The notes beneath the pieces are model-generated. The model was given only the letters and a program-made list of their open reading frames with translations, was not told where the DNA came from and searched no databases. 64,000 nucleotides of DNA from Marsupella aquatica (Eukaryota; Marchantiophyta), in contig OZ316899.1 of assembly GCA_973895155.1 (NCBI GenBank), positions 5,394,001-5,458,000 on the forward strand. Direction: 5' to 3'. A program made the position numbers and the translations under genes. Positions 10,950 through 22,474 of this stretch are shown here, piece after piece (position 1 is the stretch's first letter; every line of letters starts with the position of its first letter).

Positions 10950-12300
10950 CCCTATCTTGTCCAGCTGGCCCTTTATAGAGGGTTTGACTGGGCTGCAATG
11001 CCCCTGCATTTTGGATACTCCTTGTGGGACTCATGGGGGCTTGGCGTTGCATTGGCTGCAATGCTGATTTGTTGTCTGTGCTGCCCACCCTCCCAGGGGC
11101 CATGTTGTTTCGCTGGCTTTTTGATGGCCTGGTTGTTTCCCCTCTACCACAGGGTTTTCATGGCTTTAACTTAAAAAGGAAAAAACAATTTCAAGGAATA
11201 CCACAGCCTTAAGAATGGTCTGATACAAGCCACTTTGCTCACATTTTCCATTAATTGTATAACATATCACAAACCAGTCTGATATATAGCTTATCTGACC
11301 ACGTTGATATCTACTATAACAAATCCAATGTCTTGCAATGTCCAATGTTAGCCGGGATCTCAACTGCAACAGACCTGTTTCCAATATTTGCGATATTCTA
11401 AGTTTTGGACAATGTCCAGATGCGGTCATATAGGACAATGCTTGCAGAATGCATGATATCACCCTGGGCCCTCAGCTTACAAAATAACAAAACATACATG
11501 CAAACGTCCAATGGGTATTAAATATTAATTTTGCAAATAATATTATAACACAATTCTAACCAACAAGGTCCTTATATACCTCCAATGTTGATTAGAATAA
11601 ATGAAGTCTCTTTTTAATGTGTCCAAAAGTTGTTCAATTGAAGGGCCATGGATATACCCAATGACACGCGTCACCCGTTGATTTGACCACGTGTCAACGT
11701 ACCAATGGATTGAGGTGTACGGGATTTGGGGGGAAGAGTACCCAAAGAGTGTTGTGTTCCCCCTTGCCCCTCCTACTTTGTAAGAGCCGTCCGATGTATG
11801 ATGCCCTAGATTGGACGGCCAGGATTATCAGTGGGTCCAAGGGGCTAGCGAGACCGGGAGCGAGATAGTGCAGGAGGAGGGGACTCAATGAGGCAGGACA
11901 GGAGGGGTCTCCCGAGAGGCCCCAACTAGGGCCCCACTTTCTCACTTTCTTTCAGGCTTTCTTTGCGGGTTCTTCATTGTCTACAGAGCTTGCGTGATCT
12001 TGGGCCAGGGTTTGGGTGAAAGTGTTTGACCCAATGTTTGACATTGGGCGGACTGCAAGCTGGGCGGGGAGAAGGGATTTTAAATTCCAAAAAATATCTA
12101 ATTATAATAACATAGGTAGGTTTTATATAGGACTGAAAATTCTTTTTGGAACGAACAAGGTAAATTTTAATGTTCCTCCAAAATATAACAAGGGGTACCT
12201 AGGGGGCCTTCGGTCACAGGTATATTTCATTAAATTTCCCTTAGTGAGGGCCCAGGGAGATTATCAACTCATTCAATTCCCGCTACTTCTCTTTAAACAA
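10950..12300. other. Non-coding stretch, no supported gene
   Basis: Mixed sequence with a GC-richer block at 11,640-11,950, including an imperfect inverted pair around CCGTCC...GGACGG (11,790-11,820). No ORF here has recognisable content. It may be part of an intron of the SET-domain gene to its right. Confidence 0.3.
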
Positions 12301-12314
12301 AGTGTACAACCAAC

Positions 12315-12475
12315 CTGGGAATTTGTTGCAGACTACGAACACCCCAACCGCGATCTGCTGTTTTAAAGAGCTCAAGTGAAACCTGTAAGCCATTCTGGAG
12401 CTCCTGATTTTTGCAGTTTACTCCGCACTTGCACCTACTGTTGCACTCCACGATATCTTTTGAATCAGCTCCAAT
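12315..12475 (-). CDS. SET-domain histone methyltransferase exon (pre-SET end and start of SET)
   Basis: On the minus strand a CTTCCAG acceptor is followed by 'IVECNSRCKCGVNCKN', then 'QNGLQVSLELF' and 'DRGWGVRSLQQI', and a GTTGGT donor at 12,314. The Cys spacing is the zinc-binding end of a pre-SET domain and the G-W-G-V is the start of SET, as in SUV39/SUVR-class H3K9 methyltransferases. The frame is intact and in phase 0 with the exon upstream. The catalytic SET part (NHS...C motifs) is not visible in this window. This looks like a host chromatin gene, or a copy of one, with long TE-filled introns. The exact subfamily (SUVR5-like or other) is uncertain. Confidence 0.65.
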
Positions 12476-12739
12476 CTGGAAGAATACAGTTTGCACATAT
12501 GGTTTAAACTTTGAGAACTTCATGCAGGAGTATACAAGCTTGAGAAACAAAACACATACAATTTAAACCCCACTGCCATAAAATATGCACCATTCATATT
12601 TATCAAGGATCCAATGTTTGCCATGAGAGTCCACTATATCAGGGCTCAGAAAACAATTAAATTAACAGATACAAAGTAAAAATGCAGGTGGGTCAAACCT
12701 TCCACAATGTGTCTGAACCTGGCATTGACAAGTAATTAC

Positions 12740-12956
12740 CTGAAGAAGACCATATGCATTGTAAGGCAAGCGGCCATGCATGTACTCTGATTGCCAGTCA
12801 TGACGCTCATCATTCTCACGACTACCATCTGTCCCCAAAATGTGAACCGACATGGCACTTTCCCACACATCAAAATTAGGTCCACCACACCCATCACAAC
12901 TTTTGGCAAGCTCTGTATCAAAGGGATGCAGATTATCCACAGGTAACCCCTTGCAC
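12740..12956 (-). CDS. SET-domain histone methyltransferase exon (upstream part of pre-SET)
   Basis: Bounded by a TTTGCAG acceptor and a CAG|GTAATT donor, with no stop in frame. It encodes 'CDGCGGP', then 'DWQSEYMHGRLPYN' ending 'GLLQ', which joins in phase 0 to the next exon; a 'RxPYxxxGxL' block just before the Cys cluster is usual in this family. The frame of both exons is clean, unlike the transposon genes around them, so purifying selection is plausible. Further exons upstream could lie outside the window or beyond the inserted elements. Confidence 0.6.
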
Positions 12957-12959
12957 CTG

Positions 12960-14145
12960 CAAATCATTGTTGTGTGTAAGGAAGTGGGGGCATGAAACAA
13001 AATGCAGGTCATTGACTTCAGGGTACTTCAACTGTGATCTTGTTCTCTAATTTTTCCTCTCAACCTACATACTTGGCTGACTAACCACTTCTTCCATCCT
13101 CACTCCCACTATATAGGGCATGTATCACAACACGGTAAAAATTATCATGTTGTTACATCAACAGCATTGAGCATATAAAAATGAAGTTAGATAACTTTTT
13201 AAGGGATGTGAGGATACATGCACATCTGGGAACCTTGTGTTTTAAAAATTTCACAACCTATCAAAGATCTCCCTCAAACATTGAAACTAGGGGCCAAAAG
13301 GTACAATAGCTCTTGCTCGATTTTAGTACTTGCTCAGAAGCTAAGGCACTTTTTTCACAAAACTTTTTAGATTAAATATTTTTTATACGTGAATCCACGG
13401 ATGAGGGATTACTAGCAGGACAAAAGCTAGAAACAGCACCCAGGGCTAGGGAACCCCACAATAACCCCAATAATAAGAAACTGGCACAACAAAAACAAAG
13501 ATGACAATCCCAGAAGGTCACTCAAGAGCAACGGCCTCAAAACCTATGTCACCCCATGTTGCATAAGGTGCAACCCTTTTTAAGTGTTTTTCCCTAAGTG
13601 TTTTTCCCTTTGTTAAGTTGCTTTGTTACGTGTGACCTGTTGTAGCAGGTCACATGGTAGGGGTGGCCCCCTATTTTTTCTGCAATCCTGGGTGACAGAG
13701 CATAATTAGTCATTGACAAGTGCTGATTCCAGACTCAAAAGCACTTAGTACAGGCATCAGGAAACCCCTTAACAGAATGTATGTCTCAGAGAGTGTGTTA
13801 AGCTTCATGAGATACAGGACAGAAAGGAGGCGAAGGGAATCAACAGTGACAGGATTGTACCTGATGCATCATTCTAGGTGGTGGTATAGTGTATCATACC
13901 ATCTAGGTTTTACAAGTAAATCTGTTTACTCAATCATACTAGTTTATGTTCTCTTGTATGAGTTTTTGTTTCTTCTACTACTGTAACCAAACAGAAAAAT
14001 GCTTCATGAAACAAGTATATTATTATTCAGTTTTGGGCAACAAGAGTTTAACCCACCAGTATATCATAATGTAACATTTTTTGGCGATTTCACACAAGCT
14101 GCCAATTTATTTCAACACATTTTGAGGGCCACACATGCTACATCT
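12960..14145. other. Non-coding stretch (probable intron or flank)
   Basis: No supported gene. One small feature: a near-perfect inverted pair TGACCTG...CAGGTCA around 13,626-13,648. ORFs here are short and unlike any known protein. Confidence 0.3.
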
Positions 14146-14148
14146 GTA

Positions 14149-14165
14149 CTAGCGCCCAACGCTAG
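14149..14165. repeat. Palindrome, TAGCG-N5-CGCTA family
   Basis: CTAGCGCCCAACGCTAG lies just outside the stop of transposase fragment D, matching the flanks of element C. Confidence 0.65.
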
Positions 14166-14216
14166 CATAGGACACTAAAAAATACCAATTATAGAAAAGT
14201 CTAGTACTTCTTCCCA

Positions 14217-15365
14217 TTACAAAAGACAACCACCCTTTAGAGTTGTTGAATGATCATGGAATGGTCTAAATATCCATTTGCAATTGCCTATCAAGTAACG
14301 GACTTCTCTCACCGTGAGAACCAGCTGACTTGATAATGTTGACTCATGCAAATCCAACTTGAACACCCAATAAACATGTTTGCAAGGCATATCTAGGGTT
14401 ATGCCGACGGTAAAATTCCTCACATGAGCAACACAGGAAACAACATAACTGAACCCGGTAAGAGGCTATTGATCTCTCATGTTCATGTGTCCAAATACAA
14501 TATTGTTTTCCCCATGCATTTCCGCTTGTGATCTCTCTCTCGACTATGATGCTCATTACTTCTTTTTTTAATGCTTCAATTTTCTTGAAATGTGTTGGAG
14601 TTAGATGCACTTCCTCCCATCCCTTGAAGGGCATTGTAAAGTTGGGTCAGTTGGATAGATCAATCCGCTCTTGGAAAAGATTGACATCAATCCATAACTC
14701 AGATGGCAAATGGTTTTCCCCCACTTCCTCCACTCCCTCCTGTGAGTATCAGTCCTTGTTCTTTCAGAATTGAATCTCAACCTCAAAAATATTGGCCCCT
14801 TTGGCACTTGGGAGATGGGATGGAACATTGGGAATCTTCCAAACTCCTCTCCTTGTTTTGATTTTGTGACATTTGTTGTTTGGGGAAAACAATATCTGAC
14901 CTGGATAGGGTTCTCCTTTGAACAATGTGCATCCTCTCACAAAATTGCACCAACTCCATCTAAACTTGGAAACCCAATCTCCTTTACTTGATTTTGACAT
15001 TCATCTTGACTCCCTCCCCGTCCAAGGGTTTCATTACAAACCATCCCCGCACCATGTTTTTCCGTTGTAGATGCCAGGCAATTGGAGGTATATCACTTTC
15101 CATTGGGGAATCGAATGACAATAAAAAGACTTGCCCATAGTTCCAGGGGTAATTGGAGGGAAAGAGGATCTTGTTGTTTGATACGAGGGTATCTCCAAGA
15201 CTACAACATCTTCAGAATGATCACGTACTCTCTAACAAATTAACAACACCACTTCCCTCGACTGAAGGCGTGGAATCCATCTTCTCAAAGTTAGTGGAAT
15301 GCAGGTTTCTCCTCTTTAAACCTCTTGTATTTGGTGAAGTAACAAGGATTGTATCATACATGTGA
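14217..15365 (-). pseudogene. Fragment D: C-terminal half of a third SWIM-type transposase copy
   Basis: Read on the minus strand it gives, in broken frames, the blocks seen in A and C: 'TRGLKRRNLHS' (15,290-15,330), 'QDECQNQVKEIGFPS' (about 14,960-15,010), 'FEVEIQF', 'GNAWGKQYCIWTHE', a SWIM finger 'CSCEEFYRRH...CKHVYWVF' and the tail 'LTVREVRYLI'. The N-terminal and catalytic parts are missing. Several frameshifts and one in-frame TGA are present, so it is dead. The CACTA element begins about 170 bp beyond its upstream end. Confidence 0.65.
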
Positions 15366-15865
15366 AAGTCTTGTGCCTAGACATTCCCAGTGGCATGTCC
15401 TTTTGGTCTCACCAATCAAGTTCTCACATCTCAATGAAATGGTCCTTTCCAAATCAAACTCAATAGTGTTGGAAAGAAGTAGATTGGTGGCTTCTTAAAC
15501 AAACATGGTGACCCTACCAGGTCTGTGGATCTGACACTAGTACATATTAAGCTCATTTCCGATGCTCAATTTTTGCGAACAATTGGCATCTGATTCTTTT
15601 AGCATCGGAAATTTTGATTATCACAAAATGGCAATATGCCATACTCTCGGCTTCGGATATCTTCATTTCCGATATAATTGACAACAGAACATTTCCGATG
15701 CGTTAAAAAATGGATCATATCCGTTAGAAAACACATCGGATCCCTCAACAAAAACTTTGATTGATATGTCCGATGTTTTTTGTAACAAAAATGATGTGCG
15801 TTACAATATTGATCGGAAATTTCCGTAGTTAATAAGAACGGATATTATATCCAATTGTGCTAACA

Positions 15866-16045
15866 TGGCAAAGTCCGATGTTGGGAGAATGGGAAAGTCC
15901 GATGCTGGGAGTATGGGAAAGTCCAATGCTGGGAGAAAGGGAAAGTTCAATGCTGGGAGTATGGGAAAGTCCAATGCTAGAAGAATGGGAAAGTCCAATG
16001 CTAGGAGAATGGGAAAGTCTGATGCTGGGAGTATGGGAAAGTCTG
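15866..16045. repeat. Left-arm minisatellite of the CACTA element
   Basis: About seven head-to-tail copies of a 24-25-bp unit close to GGGAAAGTCCGATGCTGGGA, each carrying the CCGATG word of the sub-terminal repeats. Confidence 0.8.
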
Positions 16046-16895
16046 GTTGTGGCAAAAAGACAAATTTTGATTGTGTTAGAATGAAAAGTTTTGATGTGTT
16101 AGATGGGGTATGTGGTTGCACCGACATACTCTTCCCAAAAGATGCAATCATTCTTGTATGCATGAATAACTTCATACTTGAGGCAAATGGACTTGAGTGT
16201 TGTTTTTGCCTCCTTCCAAGACCCAACATATTGTTCCCTTACGGAAATATGTGCTCAACATGCCAAGTCCAAAATACATCATCTAGAAGGAGAATGCTTG
16301 TCCCATGTAGTCTTTGTTGCAAGTCCAACAACAACATAGTTGATAAAAGATGAGACAATCAGGAGCCATTGACGCTGAGGCTTTGGAAGGACCAAAATAT
16401 CATCCATAACTAATAAGCCATAATTATCCCATATCAAATCTAATGAAGGAAGGCTTTACTATCAACGAATGACCCCTGCCAAATTTCTATTGGTTTCTCC
16501 TAGGGGAATGTAACAGGGTAACTAGAATAGGTCACTTGATGCAAAGATCTAATCTCATGATAGAGAAAAATGGATCAAGAATGGGTCCAAATTATGGGTC
16601 TTAGTAAATTCACAAGTGTATAAAATCCCCAAACACTCTAAGTCAAACAACAAAAGTGCTAAGCTTGCATGTACAATGTAAGGAATAAGAACCACAAAGT
16701 TAAGCTCATGTTGGAGGAATAACAATTGGGATGGGTGACCAATTAGTTGAGAAAATTTGAAGAGTTCACATGTCAAGGGAGATGGGCACCTAGCTCATAG
16801 TTCCAAATGAAAGTAGAAACCCAATTAAAGGAAGAGATGGGTGACCTGAGCATGTCGCGTCCGCTGAAATGCATATCCCATTTTAATTGCTTTGG

Positions 16896-17166
16896 ACTTT
16901 CCCATTCTCCTAGCATCGGACTTTCCCATTCTCTCACCATCGGACTTTCCCATTCTCCTAGCATCGGACTTCCCATTCTCCCACCATCGGACTTTCCCAT
17001 TCTCCTAGCATTTGACTTTCCCATTCTCTCACCATCGGACTTTCCCATTCTCCTACCATCAGACTTTCCCATTCTCCTAGCATTTGACTTTCCCATTCTC
17101 TCACCATCGGACTTTCCCATTCTCCTAGCATTGGACTTTCCCATTCTCCCACCATCGGACTTTCCA
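16896..17166. repeat. Right-arm minisatellite, inverted relative to the left arm
   Basis: About eleven copies of CTTTCCCATTCTCCTAGCAT-type units, the reverse complement of the left arm. Sub-variants alternate (CTAGCATCGG, CTCACCATCGG, CTAGCATTTG), suggesting expansion in blocks. Confidence 0.8.
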
Positions 17167-17314
17167 ATAGAAGTCCGATTGTCGATATTCGATACTATTA
17201 AAATGGCATGTTGCGATGCTAGTAGTATCGGATATATGGTTTTTCAAATTTTATTTTACAAAGGCGTCCGATGTGGAGAGTATCGGAAAAAGGAGGTAAA
17301 ATGTACTAGTGTGA

Positions 17315-17598
17315 AGGCAAGCTCAAAAATACTAGGTCCAGTTCCTCTGTTCAATCCCCTTTTGTATGTTGTGTAAGCTGCAATTTGACAGATGGCCCTA
17401 TTTTGGTTGTTTTGCATCCCTTGCAGAGTCCAGCCCTCTTATTCATTTGCCATGCTTTCATCCCAACATGCATTGACTCTTAACCTGTGCAATTTGGAAT
17501 CATTGATTTCCAGCTTCTTTGCACTGCTCTGGAACATTTCATGCAAACCAGTGTTATGTGTAATGGATAGTCCAAGGAAGTGGCAATAAAGCAATATC
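17315..17598. other. Short flank between CACTA and copia elements
   Basis: No supported gene. On the minus strand a frame reading 'LHEMFQSSAKKLE' is open for about 45 codons and might be an exon of the SET-domain gene, but I cannot support it. Confidence 0.25.
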
Positions 17599-17714
17599 TG
17601 TTGTAACCTAAACTAAACCTTACCTTAAAACTGAGTTACACTTGAGTACATTAACTCCAGGTTTGGGTTGATACCCAATGTTCCTACCCTACATCTATAT
17701 AAAGAACCTACCAG
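17599..17714 (+). repeat. 5' LTR of the small copia element, left piece
   Basis: Matches 27,396 onward, with a TATA-like TATATAAA at 17,696-17,703. It is cut at CCAG (17,711-17,714), which recurs at 25,852-25,855 beyond element B. Confidence 0.85.
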
Positions 17715-17738
17715 AACAAGAAGCCCTAAATGATGAGT
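17715..17738 (+). repeat. Left TIR of element B
   Basis: 24 bp, starting AACAAGAAGCCCTAA and ending GATGAGT; 21 positions match the reverse complement of the right end. Confidence 0.8.
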
Positions 17739-18172
17739 AACAAGCCCATACTTTAGGAACTCTAGCCAAAAAATCAGAAAAACAACGAAAAAGTAAAAAA
17801 AAGTGCAAAAATTAGCACCTATTTTAGAACAAAAATATGGAGCGAACAAAATAAGACATAAACTAGCTATGTTTTGACGCCTAAAAATGACCAAATTCAT
17901 CTGAAGTTACATCCCACCAATAAATGATCTCAAATACAACACTATTATCTACAATGGTCTCACAATTACACGAGCTGTCTCTTGAAACAACAACTAAATC
18001 ACCTCCAAAAGCCATTGTCATTTAAAAACCAGAAAATAAATTACTACAACTTAACCTGATACACATTATTGTGAAAAGAAGACAAGGAGAATAGAAATGA
18101 CACCATCTAATTGAATTGAAACACAACCCACTAAGAAAATATTAAACTACAAATTTCTCAAGAAACTTTAAC

Positions 18173-18184
18173 CATGAATTCATG
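18173..18184. repeat. Palindrome CATGAATTCATG, element B
   Basis: 12-bp perfect palindrome just downstream of the transposase gene stop. It belongs to the TTCATGAATTCATGAA family of this element. Confidence 0.6.
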
Positions 18185-19576
18185 AATAAGTGGTAAAGGC
18201 ATTTTGAAAAATTGAAAATTTTCAAGTTATCTATGTTTTTCAATGGTAATGTCATAAACAATAACTACTTTTCATTACTCAGATCCAGAAGTCCTCAATT
18301 CTTGAAACGAAATATCCCTAGATTTATCTCCTAGCGGGGTTCTAGCTGATCTATTCTCTTGTTCTTGCTCTTTCTCTTCTGCCAAAAATTCAGTCAATCG
18401 GATTTTGATTCGATCTACTGTCTTTTTGTATAATGTATCAGATTTTGTCAACATGAAGTTAAAAACAGTCGTGGAAGATAAATCAAGCTCTTGGTGAAAC
18501 CATATTGGTTTCAAAGTTCCTTTCCCACGACCACTTTTCTTCTTTTCGTAGTTTAAGACTTCTGGTAAGTACTTGGATTTCCAAGGATCTGACCCGGTTT
18601 TTGCAGCATGCCATAAAACTTAAATCATTTTTGGAATGTTGAACTCGTCGCGCTGGTCAATTCTTTCCACCTTGGCCACCCAAAATGTTTCCGATTCTTC
18701 TCCAGCAACAGAAATATAAGTGTTGACTTCAAGATCCGAAAAGTCTCCTTCCATATTCTCCTTCTCTGCATCTATCTTTCCTTGATTCTGATAAGGACCC
18801 ACGTATATATCTCTGGTAGGTCCATATACTCTCTCTTCAATTTCCTCTTCATTGACAAGGACTCTGGGAACTTCAGCAGCAACAACAATCTCCCCTTTGG
18901 AGCGTGGCCATTGAAAAGGGAAAGTCAATGGTCTTTGATCAAGGAGCAAAGATTTATTCAATTCCCGTTGCTCTTCAAAAAACATTCTCCACCAGTTCAC
19001 TTCCTCTTCTGAGAATAAAGTTTCAACTGCAAGTATTCCCTTTTGAATCTCATTTAACGAATCATCCATCTCCTTCAAAGTCATTCTTGAAGAACTAGAC
19101 ATATTTGGTTGAGTCCTTGTAACGTTCTTATCCCCCTTTTTGAAAAGGGGTAATCCGGGAGCACAACCCATCACCTTTTCTAGCTCCTCTTCCCTCAAAA
19201 ATTTCACGCCTCCGTCAGGTTTCCAAGTTGAGTCCATGGAAAACTTCTTCCCCCATTGGGTTGGAACTTGATCTTCCAACTTGTCAAATGCAAATTTGTA
19301 CTGGTGGTGGAAGGTAACATTTCGAATCCTTTCAATGACTAAAGGTGGATCTGAGAAGGCATATTGATGGAAATCATATGTTTCCTTTAAAAGAGTGATA
19401 TTTGGTTGGGGTTGATATGATTCACAAATAATATCACATAGGCTTTCGTATGTGAATGCCTTAAACCTTGCTAGTCGTTTAGAAAATCGACTGAACATTT
19501 GATCTATTTGGTCGTGTGTGTGTCCAACCAACAAGAATCCTAGTTTGATTTTCCGAAAAACCTTTCTTCGAATCAA

Positions 19577-19694
19577 CATATGAAGATAGGCAAAGAGTAA
19601 ATTATTTTTATTTTCTCTACTGGTATTATCAAGTTGAAGATAGGCAAAGAGTAAATTATTTTTATTTTCTCTACTGGTATTATCAAGTTGAAGA
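19577..19694. repeat. 54-bp perfect tandem duplication across the transposase core
   Basis: Two identical 54-nt units (beginning GAAGATAGGCAAAGAGTAAA on the plus strand) in direct tandem around 19,582-19,690. In protein they repeat the 18 residues holding 'LDNTSRENKNN', one of the presumed catalytic motifs, without changing frame. Confidence 0.85.
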
Positions 19695-21331
19695 TAGAGA
19701 ACAGGCGGCAAGCCACCAGGCTTTTCTTCCCATTCGTGAAACACCCTTTGCAGGATTGTGACTGTCAAGTTTCCATCATTATGTAATACAGGATAATTAA
19801 GAAACACTCTTGAAAATAGTGCACCATTGAAAACCAGGCATCCGACAACGTGCATTTGGATCAAACATGTTTCGTCCACCGATTTTGGGGGCCGCGGCCA
19901 ATGAGGCAACCTTGTCTTCTTCTGATCCATCCCATCAATGACAACTCCCAAATATTTATCAGGATTTGAAAAAACATTTCTTACGATGCTTCGCGAGTTT
20001 CTCACGTTCTTTGGTTTGTTGGTCTCTATGTTTTTGTAACATAATTTCCCCTCGCCCTGGAAAAACAACTTGTTAGTTTCTTAAAAAAAATAGAAATTAT
20101 GTGCTAAGCCATATCCTTGAAACAAAAACTTGTCAAACTTGTAAGTAACTTACTCTTTTCGGTCTCCGAGACAGCTTTGTCCTGAATTGATTTGAACTCC
20201 TCGCAATCCGCGCAAGCACTGAATCGATTGACTGGAGGAATCTTCACATGACCAAATTCTTGATAGGATATTTTTGATGATTCATCAATCTTGGCATAGT
20301 TGGAGTCGTAGATCTTCCATACCTCCAGCTTTGAATAATTATCCGGTAAATGTGAAACTTCTTTATTTGGCAATGTTTCAACGCGTGTCTCAAAAAATGA
20401 CCTGAGCCAACTGACCAAGACTAATCTTTTAACAGATGGAGGGCGTCCAACTGGTTTAGAATATCCTAAGTCTTGGTTGTCTAATTTCAAAATTCTATTT
20501 AATCTATGATTGCCAACGCAAAATATAAGCTTGAAAGCTTTCCGACAAATACTCTTTTGACCAAACGTGTAAGATATAGTCTGCCTCCCTCCTTCATTTC
20601 CGTCTCGCTTTATAAGCCACTGCAAAGATAAAGACCGATCCTGAGATTTCTGCCTCAAAAATTTAGAACGCGCCTCACGAATTTCTTTTGGAGATAGACT
20701 TAGGAGACAATGACTCTGACAATAGTACGTACTATTTGTTTTCTTGATATCCTCCTCTTTCAACTTTGTTTCACACAAAGTGGCGTTGCTCGTACGTTTG
20801 TAACGACTAGATGCCACCGGAACATCATCATCCTCCCCACTCTCCGAAGACTCGCTTTCATTCGATGATGAAATGGTCACCAACATTTGCTTCTGAACAT
20901 GCCGAGATTCCAGACCTGCAGCCTTTGGAGATGGAGGCTCTTCCTTCACTCTATGCAACCTTGGAATACCTGGGCGTATTTCAGAAATCCCTCCATTACC
21001 GTGTAGGGACCCATTCAATATTTTCCTAGGGTCCCTCTCCACCAGGTTGGTTACCCTGTTTGAGTTTCCGTGACTTGATCCGCTCGCTGCCCCAACACCA
21101 TGACTCCTAGGTAAAACTGAGGAACGCACATTAGAATTCCTTTCTGGAATACTTTTCAATAACACTGGTCGTCTAGTTCTTCCCTCATCCCCCTATGAAA
21201 TGTTTCTGACGTTGGCTTACCAAAGGTTTTACTTTTTGACATTTGCTTCAGCCGCTGAACACTTTGGAGACTGCAAAAATCTCTGTCATTTTCCCCACTT
21301 AGTGCCTTCTTCGTCTTTCCAAATCCAGTCT

Positions 21332-21346
21332 TCATGAATTCATGAG
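21332..21346. repeat. Palindrome TCATGAATTCATGA in the transposase coding region
   Basis: 14-bp perfect palindrome of the element B family, here read as codons (S-H-E-F-M region). Confidence 0.55.
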
Positions 21347-22253
21347 ACCATTTCCCAAACATCCAAATAGGCATTGAACCTTCCAGATTACTCCCCAATT
21401 TTTCCTTTGTTGTTGACAAAGGAGATACAACTTGACGTCCAGGGGGACCAATACTCTCCAAGGAGTCAGAGGAGCTCCCTACCTCTCCTTACCACCGACC
21501 AATGATTTCTTCCCACTAATTGCAAGTCGTAAAGGACTACGTTTTAACTTGCTCATAGGGGTGGGGGGTGGCATATCTAAAATAGTAGTTATTCCAGGGA
21601 TATCTGGGCCAACCACTGTGCAGGGGCCATCCGACAATGAAACATCATCAGAAACTCCAACTGAATACTCATCTGATTCGTAACATGCCGCCATTGGAAA
21701 AACTAGTGCAAATTGACAAGAAACTCAGAAAATCAGTAAAATCTAACAAATCTTCTCAAAATAATGACCAAGAGTCATGAATAAACGAGCCTATTTATAG
21801 TTTTTCACAGATTGTTAGGACTTTTTAACTTCAAAAATATCAAATATTCATTAAATTTACAAGCTTTTTCTCGTTAATACCCCGAAATATTCATGAATAA
21901 TTGGCCCGAAAACATTGATTTATCATGATTTGGGGTAAATTTTACTAAGTCGCGCCTGATCCGTGATTAGTATGTATAACCAAGGAACACGGGGCAGCCC
22001 ATTCATTTTCACTCGATGTCATTTGGATTTCCTTTGTAAAAGAGTGAAAAACAATCTCGCTGTCCAATTTTGTGCCATTTTCAGCACTCATCGGCGACGT
22101 GTCGCGAGTTGTTGTGGTCGCGCTTCATTCCGACCCTACTTTAGGTAGTAATTTAGGCCCTGGGTGATTTCTTCACGTCACCCTCCCTCCGAACCCCATT
22201 TTGAATACCCTTCTGCATCACCGAGGTGTACAAGCAAAGAGAGAGGAGACTCC

Positions 22254-22271
22254 CTTCATGAATTCATGAAG
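22254..22271. repeat. 18-bp perfect palindrome CTTCATGAATTCATGAAG
   Basis: The longest copy of the element B palindrome, upstream of the methyltransferase gene, within a GGAGACTCCCTTCATGA repeat that recurs about 40 bp later. Confidence 0.75.
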
Positions 22272-22293
22272 GTCGGTGCGAGAGGGAGACTCC

Positions 22294-22310
22294 CTTCATG
22301 ATTTCATGAT
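22294..22310. repeat. Palindrome copy CTTCATGATTTCATGAT
   Basis: Second copy, with one central change (AATT to ATTT), preceded by the same GAGACTCCC leader. Confidence 0.6.
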
Positions 22311-22474
22311 AGGAGTCCTGGGGTGGCCGAGAGCGTTGTTAGATCCGTAAGGACACAGCTTTAGTAGCCATTTGTTGGCACATTCTTTGGTTCTGTGACA
22401 CTTTGTCTTGCAGGTTGGGGTTCAAGTGGACTGATTTTGTGGTATGTTCTCAGGTTTGAAGATCAGGCAAAAAC

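Larger units (their letters stand above)
15535..17311. mobile_element. CACTA (En/Spm) non-autonomous element
   Basis: It begins CACTAGTACA and ends TGTACTAGTG, perfect 10-bp inverted ends, with TGA directly on both sides (15532-15534 and 17312-17314), the 3-bp target duplication expected of CACTA elements. Sub-terminal DNA is full of TCCGAT/ATCGGA words, the usual transposase-binding repeats of this family. The 1.78-kb body encodes no transposase. Most of its arms are made of an inverted pair of minisatellites described separately. Confidence 0.85.
18275..21694 (-). pseudogene. Element B transposase-like gene, DUF7869 type (broken)
   Basis: Starts at the ATG at 21,692-21,694. Order: acidic/Ser-rich N-terminus; a 'CRKAFKLIF' block and 'GRPPSVKRL'; 'FSACADCEE' metal-binding-like Cys (about 20,200); a 97-bp GT-AG intron (20,057-20,153); then an RNase H-like core with 'VIDGMDQ' (19,930), 'LQLDNTSRENKNN' (19,640) and 'GHTHDQIDQMFS' (19,500). 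This ordered set of Asp/Asn/His motifs is how I recognise DUF7869 proteins, which I take as transposases by inference. After a premature TAA at 18,620-18,622 the same frame runs on to 18,275 with a fitting C-terminus. Other damage: a shift at a T6 run near 19,990, two shifts near 21,160 and 21,480, and an 18-codon tandem duplication of the core motif. Confidence 0.65.
21695..22474. promoter_or_regulatory. Spacer between the divergent genes of element B, palindrome-rich
   Basis: Both genes point away from this 0.8-kb segment, so it should hold both promoters. It contains TATTCATGAATA (21,888-21,899), ATCATGAT near 21,924, and two CTTCATGAA/TTTCATGA units at 22,254 and 22,294 that share the leader GAGACTCCCTT. 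A TTGCAG acceptor-like site near 22,411-22,416 could end a 5' UTR intron. The regulatory role is inferred. Confidence 0.4.

Noticed and set aside
13626-13648. TGACCTG...CAGGTCA inverted pair as a member of the dispersed palindromes
   Set aside because: Different sequence from both families and a single copy only.
15857-16353. 162-aa ORF with repeated 'GKSNAGRMGKSDAG' units, and similar ORFs at 16,773-17,376
   Set aside because: Translation of the CACTA minisatellite arms; the repeat is a DNA-level feature and reads open in several frames on both strands.
15866-17166. Possible CRISPR-like array from regularly spaced 24-bp repeats
   Set aside because: Units are adjacent with no unique spacers, lie within a CACTA element and occur in inverted blocks; the context is a plant nucleus.
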